From assembly GCA_030429935.1 (NCBI GenBank), contig JAUIGH010000006.1:1-33356 (forward strand): 33,356 bases of DNA, written 5' to 3'. Origin of the DNA: a bacterium (lineage in GTDB: Bacteria; Patescibacteriota; Saccharimonadia; Saccharimonadales; Saccharimonadaceae). A program made the translations under genes and the position numbers. The first letter of the stretch is position 1. Each line of letters starts with the position of its first letter. A model generated the notes under the pieces. It saw nothing but the letters and a program-made list of their open reading frames with translations. It was not told where the DNA came from and searched no databases. This document shows positions 26,321-33,356 of this stretch, in pieces.

Positions 26321-26689
26321 ATGACCAAGATCGCAATTATCGAAGATGATCCGGTGATTAATCAAATGTACCGCATGAAGTTTGAGGCGGATGGGTTCGA
26401 TGTCGAGATGGCGAGTGACGGCGAGCGTGGCGTGGCGCTAGTGCAGGATTTCAAACCAGACATTATCTTACTTGATCTACAGATGCCAGTAATGAACGGC
26501 GCCGAAGCCCTGACGAAGATTCGCGGCAACGATTGGGGCAAAGACATCCCCGTCCTGATCCTGACCAACCTCGGCGAAGAAGAGGCTCCCGAGCAACTGA
26601 AAAAGCTCGGTGTCACACACTACCTCGTCAAAGCCGACTTGACACCAAAACAAGTCGTGGCTCGCGTCAAAGACACACTAAAAATCTAA
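26321..26689 (+). CDS. Single-domain response regulator (CheY-like receiver)
   Basis: IAIIEDDPVINQMY, DIILLDLQMPVMNG, ILTN, YLVKADLTP. Confidence 0.93.
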   Translation: MTKIAIIEDDPVINQMYRMKFEADGFDVEMASDGERGVALVQDFKPDIILLDLQMPVMNGAEALTKIRGNDWGKDIPVLILTNLGEEEAPEQLKKLGVTHYLVKADLTPKQVVARVKDTLKI

Positions 26690-27501
26690 TCCGGAGATAC
26701 CCGCGCAAAACAGGCGCGGATGACATGATCAAACATCATGACGATCGTCAGCGGACCGACGCCGCCGCGCTGTGGCGTGATAGTGACGTCGCGCCTCTCA
26801 TAGACTTCGGGGTGGACGTCGCCGACGATTTTGCCGTCTTCGCTGACGGTGCCAGCATCGACGACGACTGCGCCGTGTGCGACATCAGCTGAGCGAACGA
26901 TGTGTGCGCTACCGGCAGCGCTGATGATGACATCGGTGGCCCGCAACATATCTGTCGTTTGATCGGTTTCCCGTGTGATGACTGACACATCTAGTCCACG
27001 CTGGCGCCATAGTGTTTCGAGTGGCGCACCGACCAGTTTGCCGCGGCCGATAAGTGTGATTTTTTTACCACCTAATTCGACGCCATGACCAGCCAGCAGC
27101 CAATCGATCGCTTCAGCTGTGGCGCTGATGTAGTCAGCGTTTTCACCCAGACCATCGACGTCTTTTTCGGGCGCGATGCTATCGACGATGGTCTGTGTCT
27201 TGGCTATATTCTCGAGTGGCAATTGAACGACAATACCTTGGATCGTGTCATCAGTATTTGCTCGGTGAATGTGTTCGACCATCTCATCATCAGCGCACGT
27301 GATAACGTCGACCGTGACGCCAATATCCTCGGCGTAGCGCTGTTTCATGCGCACATAGGTATCGATGACTGAGCCAGCCATGGTGGTTTTGAGGATCAAT
27401 AATTTCGGCTGGATGTGATCGGTTTGTTTGAGCCGGCGGACTTGTTTGGCTTGGCGGACTTTGATGTAGCTCGCCAGTTCTGCGCCGTCGAGCAATTTCA
27501 T
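26686..27501 (-). CDS. folD: Methylenetetrahydrofolate dehydrogenase/cyclohydrolase
   Basis: QGIVVQLPLE, PEKDVDGLGENAD, ITLIGRGKLVGAPLETLW, GAVVVDAGT, TPQRGGVGPLTIVMMFDHVI. Confidence 0.92.
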   Translation of the reverse strand: MKLLDGAELASYIKVRQAKQVRRLKQTDHIQPKLLILKTTMAGSVIDTYVRMKQRYAEDIGVTVDVITCADDEMVEHIHRANTDDTIQGIVVQLPLENIAKTQTIVDSIAPEKDVDGLGENADYISATAEAIDWLLAGHGVELGGKKITLIGRGKLVGAPLETLWRQRGLDVSVITRETDQTTDMLRATDVIISAAGSAHIVRSADVAHGAVVVDAGTVSEDGKIVGDVHPEVYERRDVTITPQRGGVGPLTIVMMFDHVIRACFARVSPD

Positions 27502-29067
27502 CTAGATCTCGTCCTTTCGTTCATCGATAAAGGCATTCCACTGCCGCACCAGTCGTAGCAACGTCTTCATCGGCAACTCGATCAGCATATCGAGGATGAT
27601 AGTAACGATGTTGATGCGACTGTATTTGTCACTCATCCACTGACCGACCACCACAAACGGTAAGTACAGGATGTCGCGCACAAATGTCATGCCATTCTGC
27701 GCGCTTTTGACGACTTCGAGTTCGCGGATAAATCGACTAAGCCGGAAGCCAAGGAAACTGGCAGCCGATAGAAACACGAAGAAAATCACGATGTGCAGGA
27801 ATGAGAATTGCAGTTGCAGCAGCAGATACGTTACGCCGGCAAAAATGACTAAACTGCTCATCACATATAGCGCTGAAAACGTCACGCTGCGCGAACGACT
27901 CCGCAAGCGCTGGGAGCTGAGTTGTGTCTGTGTGCCATAGAGCATCTGCTCGACACGGTCGACTAGCGCCGTGGTATTGGCACTGCCAGGCAATCGGTGC
28001 GTCGCCCGCAGCGCAATCATGTATAGCGGCGGGAACAGCAAGTTGATGATTAGCGGCAGCCAGATGATACCACCGTGTACGATGTAATCGTATGGCACTT
28101 CGATAGCGATGCCGATCAGGAATTTGGTGATGATCAAAAAAATCACACTGCGAACGATTGCGCGGTTGATGCGTCGGGCGGTCCGTTCATATTCTGTCGT
28201 GACTTGCTGTTCGTATTGGCTCAAGAATGCGTCTTTTCGAGAGAGCAACTGGTCGATGTCAGGATTGTCCTCCATCATACGACGCAGGATGCGCAGCGGC
28301 GCGCCCTGACGATCGACGATACGACGCAAAGTGTCGACTGCATCGGCCGCCAGCAGCGTATCGATTTGCTGATTGACCGCGATGTACTGCTCGAGGTTGT
28401 CTGGGCTGACTTGGTAGCGGTGCAATAGTCCGGCCCGGATCGACGCCACGTCAGCTTTCAGCAGTGCTTGGTGGATAGCAATGTAGAGTGCGGCACCAAA
28501 ATCACCATTGAGTTCATCGCCTAGCAACGCTTTTTCGTCGATCATTTGTTCGTACTGACCATAAGCAAAATCAACAAACACCGCGTCCTGAGCATGATCG
28601 TTGATCACCGACTCGGCTTCGACCGCCAGTACGTCGAGCGAATAGCGATAGGCATTTTCGGTCGAGACTGACTGATCGCCGAGCAAGGCTTCGTAGCAGC
28701 CATAGTATTGACGCGCCAACTGCGAGATCGTCTCGACTTGTGATGGCACCAGATGGTCGTTCGGGATGTAACCGGCCAGTGTCAGCTCGACCGCTAGTTC
28801 TTGGCCACTCTCGCGGATCAATGATTCATCACGCGTCAGAAATAGCTGGCGATAAAACCGTTTGATGGCATTTTGCAATAACAAGTGGTCTTCGGTGTTC
28901 TCGGCGGCATTGCGCAGCTGCTCATAGGCGGCCGTCAATGCACCACCAGCGCCGACGATATTGACCCGCTCTTCGCCACGACGTGACTCGTCCAACTGAG
29001 ACTGGTGCGCACGAAGCTGAATCAATCTGTCAGCCAGTTGCTGACCACTGGTGTTGAGAGGTTGCAT
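27502..29067 (-). CDS. Large hypothetical membrane protein
   Basis: Long helical N-terminus followed by about four TM helices; no family recognised. Confidence 0.65.
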   Translation of the reverse strand: MQPLNTSGQQLADRLIQLRAHQSQLDESRRGEERVNIVGAGGALTAAYEQLRNAAENTEDHLLLQNAIKRFYRQLFLTRDESLIRESGQELAVELTLAGYIPNDHLVPSQVETISQLARQYYGCYEALLGDQSVSTENAYRYSLDVLAVEAESVINDHAQDAVFVDFAYGQYEQMIDEKALLGDELNGDFGAALYIAIHQALLKADVASIRAGLLHRYQVSPDNLEQYIAVNQQIDTLLAADAVDTLRRIVDRQGAPLRILRRMMEDNPDIDQLLSRKDAFLSQYEQQVTTEYERTARRINRAIVRSVIFLIITKFLIGIAIEVPYDYIVHGGIIWLPLIINLLFPPLYMIALRATHRLPGSANTTALVDRVEQMLYGTQTQLSSQRLRSRSRSVTFSALYVMSSLVIFAGVTYLLLQLQFSFLHIVIFFVFLSAASFLGFRLSRFIRELEVVKSAQNGMTFVRDILYLPFVVVGQWMSDKYSRINIVTIILDMLIELPMKTLLRLVRQWNAFIDERKDEI

Positions 29068-29186
29068 AGTATCCCCTATTATACGCTCTATCGCGTACAA
29101 TCTCTAGTCCATCAGATTATGCTCACACACCGGCAAATATACCTATGTATTTACAATTACTTTCTAAAGTTATATAATATAAATTT

Positions 29187-29683
29187 ATGAAAATTGAAGT
29201 TACCAATGACTTAAGCGCGGCACAGGTCTCTGACGTGATGGGCGTACTGCGAAGACCTCGGATTTTGATCCCGACCGACCGAGACTACCCTCGGCACGCC
29301 GATTGGCTGGATAAAACCGAGGCTGCTATCGCGAAGGGATCAAAACGTGCAATGCTCGGAAAGTGTGATGGCCGTGCGGTCGGTGTTGTTGTCTACAGAC
29401 AAGGCGATGAACCGAGCGTGATCGATATACGCAACATATCGATTCTCGAAGAATTTCGCTCTCAACTATACGGTGCATTTTTGCTGAGACAGACCGAACA
29501 TGACGCTATGACAAATGATTATCCTGAGGCGAAATATGTACAGGTGATACCAAGTCTACCAATATCGGTATGATCGCATTTTTACACGCTCAAGGTTATG
29601 AAACTAGCAGGGTAGAAGACCTGTATGATGACGGGACTGGTCCGGACACAGTGCTGGTAAAAGATCTTAGACCGGCTACTTAA
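29187..29683 (+). pseudogene. GNAT-like acetyltransferase interrupted by a single-nucleotide frameshift
   Basis: Frame 29187-29573 ends ...PEAKYVQVIPSLPISV*, while the alternative frame from 29540 reads TGDTKSTNIGMIAFLHAQGYETSRVEDLYDDGTGPDTVLVKDLRPAT*, the expected GNAT C-terminus. Confidence 0.7.
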
Positions 29684-30018
29684 AGTATGGTAAACCAGAT
29701 AATTTTTACTTGTGTAGTCTTATCAACGCGAGTCTTATAGTAATTGCTATACGTAGCGTACATCTCTTCGTCACTGAGATAGCTTTCGTGCCCTTTCTTA
29801 TCCGCATCGGTCAAATCACGAAATGACTTTTCGACTACCTTTGTGATGCGTGCGGTCGCAAATACTATATCTGAGCCAGATTCACGGAGTTCAAGTGCAT
29901 CATCCTGGGATAAATTTTTATCATCAAACAGGCGCCAAGTTGAAACTTTTTCACCTGATAGTACGAGCGGCACGAGATTGCTTTGGAATCGCAGTATTTT
30001 CACTTGCATTACTTTCAT
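29680..30018 (-). CDS. ASCH-domain-like protein
   Basis: LRFQSNLVPLVLSGEKVSTWRLFDDKNLSQDDALELRESGSDIVFATARITKV. Confidence 0.75.
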   Translation of the reverse strand: MKVMQVKILRFQSNLVPLVLSGEKVSTWRLFDDKNLSQDDALELRESGSDIVFATARITKVVEKSFRDLTDADKKGHESYLSDEEMYATYSNYYKTRVDKTTQVKIIWFTIL

Positions 30019-30060
30019 TACCGAGGGTCATACCGTAGAGATACGACATGAAATCCATCA

Positions 30061-30137
30061 TATGGTACACCGGGAAGGATTCGAACCTACGACCCTCTGT
30101 TCCGAAGACAGATGCTCTAATCCGCTGAGCTACCGGT
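30061..30137 (-). tRNA. tRNA-Arg (TCG)
   Basis: Minus-strand cloverleaf GCACCGG...CCGGTGT, anticodon loop CTTCGGA, TTCGAAT T-loop, encoded CCA. Confidence 0.93.
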
Positions 30138-30209
30138 GCATATACGTGTCATTGTATCATACTGGCCTTGAAATATAAGGGGTTATTTGCTATATTTAGC
30201 CAGGTACAC

Positions 30210-30286
30210 GGGCCAGTAGCTCAGCTGGTTAGAGCACCTGCCTCTTAAGCAGGGTGTCGAGAGTTCAAGTCTCTCCTGGCCCTCCA
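30210..30286 (+). tRNA. tRNA-Lys (CTT)
   Basis: GGGCCAG...CTGGCCC acceptor, anticodon loop CTCTTAA, TTCAAGT T-loop, encoded CCA. Confidence 0.94.
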
Positions 30287-30300
30287 TGGACGTATCCGAG

Positions 30301-30327
30301 AAACTCGCCGCTGCGCGAGTTTTTTTG
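30301..30327 (+). terminator. Rho-independent terminator after tRNA-Lys
   Basis: aaactcgc-cgctgc-gcgagttt followed by a T run. Confidence 0.82.
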
Positions 30328-30340
30328 GTATGATACGAAC

Positions 30341-30592
30341 ATGAAGCGACGCACAGTCATCATCGTCACTATACTACTCATTATCATTGCCAGTGCGGCT
30401 GCCCTAGCTACGACCATGCCGATCGACCGCTACACTACGACACGCGGCTGTAACACCGAACCGATGCCGACCGTGCGGCTCAGTCTACTACGCGGCGGTT
30501 CACTGGACGACATCAAATCAGCTGATGCCGAGCCTGTCTCGCCCGTCGAAGGATGCTCACAGAATGCTGAATACGTGCTGTATTTCCTCTAG
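30341..30592 (+). CDS. Small single-TM/secreted hypothetical protein
   Basis: MKRRTVIIVTILLIIIASAAALATTMPIDRY...; TATGAT 6 nt before ATG; the listed start at 30254 lies inside the tRNA. Confidence 0.6.
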   Translation: MKRRTVIIVTILLIIIASAAALATTMPIDRYTTTRGCNTEPMPTVRLSLLRGGSLDDIKSADAEPVSPVEGCSQNAEYVLYFL

Positions 30593-30612
30593 TCATAGCG
30601 CTGGTGCTTAGT

Positions 30613-30641
30613 TTGACAAGCCTCTCGGGGCGGTCTATAGT
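30613..30641 (+). promoter_or_regulatory. Sigma70-type promoter of the pilin operon
   Basis: TTGACA-17-TATAGT. Confidence 0.75.
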
Positions 30642-30696
30642 GGCAGACAGATTTATATTGTAATCAGTACGCCGACACCAGCAGCAAAGGGCATCT

Positions 30697-31254
30697 ATGA
30701 ATACACACCGGTTCACGCAATCCATCTCGCAAATTCGCACGACACGCGGCTTTACGATTGTCGAACTTATCATCGTTATCGTTGTCATCGGTATTATCGC
30801 GGGCATCGCTATCCCGCAGTACAATGGTGTCACCGAGCGCACCCGTGACACTGAGCGCAAATCCGACATCAGCTCGGTATCAGCTCAGCTCGAATACTAC
30901 TATGGTCGACACGGCGCCTACCCAACACTCAGCCACCTGAACAACACCAGTTTTCGCACTGCCAACAACATCTCCGTCGACGATCGAGCCGCGATATTAG
31001 CAGACCCTAATAACGAATCCGTCACCACACTGTCGAGCACCGCCACACCAACCAACGACACCTACGGCTACGTACCATTGCCATCTGGCTGCAGCAGTCC
31101 GACGACGACATCTGGCGGTCAGAGTGGCACGTCAAATCCGTGCCGTTCGTACACATTGTCTGCACGCCTCGAAGATTTCAATGATGATGAAAAAGACGCG
31201 TCGTTAAGCACCAGCACCAACGCATTTTACGTCAAACGTAACGCAGCGAATTGA
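30697..31254 (+). CDS. Type IV prepilin / type II pseudopilin-like protein
   Basis: RGFTIVELIIVIVVIGIIAGIAIPQYNG prepilin peptidase motif. Confidence 0.92.
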   Translation: MNTHRFTQSISQIRTTRGFTIVELIIVIVVIGIIAGIAIPQYNGVTERTRDTERKSDISSVSAQLEYYYGRHGAYPTLSHLNNTSFRTANNISVDDRAAILADPNNESVTTLSSTATPTNDTYGYVPLPSGCSSPTTTSGGQSGTSNPCRSYTLSARLEDFNDDEKDASLSTSTNAFYVKRNAAN

Positions 31255-31649
31255 TGTCTATGGTCACTCACGACGCACCCACGACTAGCCGATCAGGATT
31301 TACTGTTGTCGAGATATTAGTCAGTGTCTTTGTGTTTGTGCTCATCGTCGCCATGGCCACCAGCATGATTCGGGCGCTAGTCCGCGCGAACGACGAGTCA
31401 ACGAATCTATTGGCAGCTGACGAATACGCATCGAGCGTTATCGAAGAAATCCGAAACAGCGACTATGCATCGGTGAGCACCGCGACTATTTCGAGTGACC
31501 TACCGTCGACACTGCCGCAGCCGCGCACCGCTACCCAGACCGTCTCGCAGCACACGACCACCATAAAGCGCGTCTTGATCGAGATCAATTACGGCGACCC
31601 AGCGACCACCCGCACCTATGAAACATTTGTGAGCGAACATGGTGCGTAG
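31251..31649 (+). CDS. Minor pseudopilin (prepilin N-methylation motif)
   Basis: RSGFTVVEILVSVFVFVLIVAMATSMI. Confidence 0.88.
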   Translation: MMSMVTHDAPTTSRSGFTVVEILVSVFVFVLIVAMATSMIRALVRANDESTNLLAADEYASSVIEEIRNSDYASVSTATISSDLPSTLPQPRTATQTVSQHTTTIKRVLIEINYGDPATTRTYETFVSEHGA

Positions 31650-32301
31650 ATCGTCTCAGTCCGGCTTTACGATTGTCGAACTGTTGCTCGCAGTCGTGCT
31701 GATCGGCTTCTTGATTGTATCGTTCTCGGTGGCATCGATCAGCTTTCTGAACGCCATGTACAACCGCACCACCGAAGCGCGCTTGACCGCTGAAGCGCAA
31801 ACATTGACACGCACCATCAGCGCTGACGTCCGCGGCGCCAGTGGCATCCTAGCAAACACCACAATCACCGACAGTAACCAGAGCGGCGGCTGGGCGACAA
31901 ATGCTAATACTCTAGTTTTGGCAGTGCCCGCCGAGACGACCAGTCGCGATATCTCGCTCGACGGCGCCAACAATCCACGCACCAACCAAGTCGTCTATTA
32001 CTACGACAGCGCTAGCCGCAGCCTACGCATCCGTAGCCTGGCAAATAGCAGCGTGTCGAATAATTTTGCTATCACTTCATGCCCGGTTGCCAGCGCGACC
32101 GCTAGCTGTCCAGCTGACGTCACGCTATCCGAAAACGTCAGCGCGTTCACACTGCAGTATTATGATGATGCCGATGCCGTCACGACTACATACGCCGATG
32201 CGACATCAGTCAGAGTGCAGCTGACGCTCGATGACAGCCGCGGCAACCAACCGATAACGATCACTAAGGAGCTTCGTATGAGCCTGAGGCCAACGTCATG
32301 A
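31639..32301 (+). CDS. Minor pseudopilin (PulJ/GspJ-like)
   Basis: QSGFTIVELLLAVVLIGFLIVSFSVASISFL. Confidence 0.88.
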   Translation: MVRRSSQSGFTIVELLLAVVLIGFLIVSFSVASISFLNAMYNRTTEARLTAEAQTLTRTISADVRGASGILANTTITDSNQSGGWATNANTLVLAVPAETTSRDISLDGANNPRTNQVVYYYDSASRSLRIRSLANSSVSNNFAITSCPVASATASCPADVTLSENVSAFTLQYYDDADAVTTTYADATSVRVQLTLDDSRGNQPITITKELRMSLRPTS

Positions 32302-33356
32302 TGTATCAACCGTCAACCAGCTATCGACCTCACCAACGCGGCGCTATGCTGCCCGTCGCTGTGATGGTGCTTTTTATGGTATTAGCAGTCGGACTGGTCG
32401 GTCTGACGATTTCGGCAGCAAACTACCGCTCGTCCAACAACGACCACCGCGAGCTCCAAGCTCAGTTGGCAGCTGACGCCGGTATCGACACCGCACTCGA
32501 GCAACTCACTCAAGATCCTGGATGGGCTGCACCGACCAGTGAAAGCGTCGTTATGAACGCCAACGGCGCACGGACGACGTACCTGATCGATGTCGCAAGC
32601 GTCTCGACAGGCTATGTCATAACGTCCACGGGTCGTACCTACTTCCCGGCCAGCGATACGAGCCCAGTCGCTGAGCAACAATATGAACTAATCATCTCAT
32701 CGGGCAGCAGCGGTCTCAGTGGCGACTTTGCTGTCGTGGCTGGTCCAGGTGGACTAAACATGACAAGCACTGCTGAGATTAACGGCGCATTGTACGTCGG
32801 TGGAGCCATCGACATGAACATTTCGGCCAGTATCATTACCGGTAGCGGCAAATCAGTCAGAGTGAGCGACAACCGCTGTCCACTATCGGGAAATATGTCG
32901 ACATATCCACGCGTCTGCACCTCAGCTGAATCATCTGATCCGATCGACATCAGTGGTGGCTCTGAGATCATCGGCAGTGTATACGCAAATAATCAATCCA
33001 ACGGTGCACGCATGACCAGCCCCGGCTTGCAGTCCGGATCTGTCGATGTCTACGATATGCCGCCACCTCCTAGCCGTACACCGATCAAAAACGCCATCAC
33101 CGCTACATCTTCGGGATCGGCAATGAGCTGTAATAACGGCTCGCGTACTTGGCCTGCAAACCGCCGTATCAACGGCGATGTCCGCATTCGTAACTGCAAC
33201 CTGACGATCCAGGGCAATGTTTGGATCACCGGCAAGCTCGAGTTTGTGAATACCAACACCGTGACTATTTCCAACAGCCTGAGCCAAAAGCCAATCATTA
33301 TGGTAGATGACGAAGATGGCGTCGAAACTGGCGGTAACCTGACCATCAACCCCAAC
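32298..33356 (+). CDS. PilX-like minor pilus-assembly protein with repetitive beta-rich C-terminal region (3' partial; missing from the supplied ORF track)
   Basis: ATGA overlap with the previous gene; MMYQPSTSYRPHQRGAMLPVAVMVLFMVLAVGLVGLTISAANYRSSNNDHRELQAQLAADAGIDTALEQL...; open frame for 353 codons to the window end. Confidence 0.8.
   Translation, partial: MMYQPSTSYRPHQRGAMLPVAVMVLFMVLAVGLVGLTISAANYRSSNNDHRELQAQLAADAGIDTALEQLTQDPGWAAPTSESVVMNANGARTTYLIDVASVSTGYVITSTGRTYFPASDTSPVAEQQYELIISSGSSGLSGDFAVVAGPGGLNMTSTAEINGALYVGGAIDMNISASIITGSGKSVRVSDNRCPLSGNMSTYPRVCTSAESSDPIDISGGSEIIGSVYANNQSNGARMTSPGLQSGSVDVYDMPPPPSRTPIKNAITATSSGSAMSCNNGSRTWPANRRINGDVRIRNCNLTIQGNVWITGKLEFVNTNTVTISNSLSQKPIIMVDDEDGVETGGNLTINPN

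Noticed and set aside
29843-30178. 111-aa plus-strand ORF with VHREGFEPTTLCSEDRCSNPLSYRC
   Set aside because: Antisense of tRNA-Arg, a typical false annotation
1-33356. Alternative genetic code (TGA as Gly/Trp, as in some CPR lineages)
   Set aside because: TGA terminates several genes at plausible ends (e.g. VWA protein, 460-aa ORF, pseudopilin) and conserved proteins contain no in-frame TGA

Overview
The window looks like a piece of a Candidatus Saccharibacteria (TM7/CPR-type) chromosome. It uses the standard code (TGA acts as stop), and genes lie mostly on the minus strand. The housekeeping backbone is secE-nusG-rplK-rplA and rplJ-rplL. These two blocks are separated by about 9.4 kb holding a DNA-precursor cluster (thyA, folA, dcd, tmk, a second TMK-like kinase, two deoxyribosyltransferase-like genes, a wHTH-Nudix regulator) and several orphan genes. 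Other content: tdk plus a decayed second tdk 3' end flanking an EamA transporter, two membrane histidine kinases, folD, an LPQTG surface protein with 123-bp repeats, three tRNAs (Trp, Arg, Lys), and the start of a type IV pilus/pseudopilin operon running off the right edge. The most interesting candidates are: (i) a LuxI-like acyl-homoserine-lactone-synthase-fold protein translationally coupled to a 7TM sensor kinase and divergent from a lone receiver protein, a possible signal-synthesis/sensing module; (ii) a wHTH-Nudix sensor divergent from a thyA operon, with a palindrome overlapping both promoters; (iii) a divergent glutamate-cysteine-ligase-like/orphan pair sharing a palindromic promoter; (iv) a recurrent leaderless promoter architecture, with -10 hexamers 6-8 nt before the ATG. 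All family calls come from reading the sequence by eye; no database searches were run.
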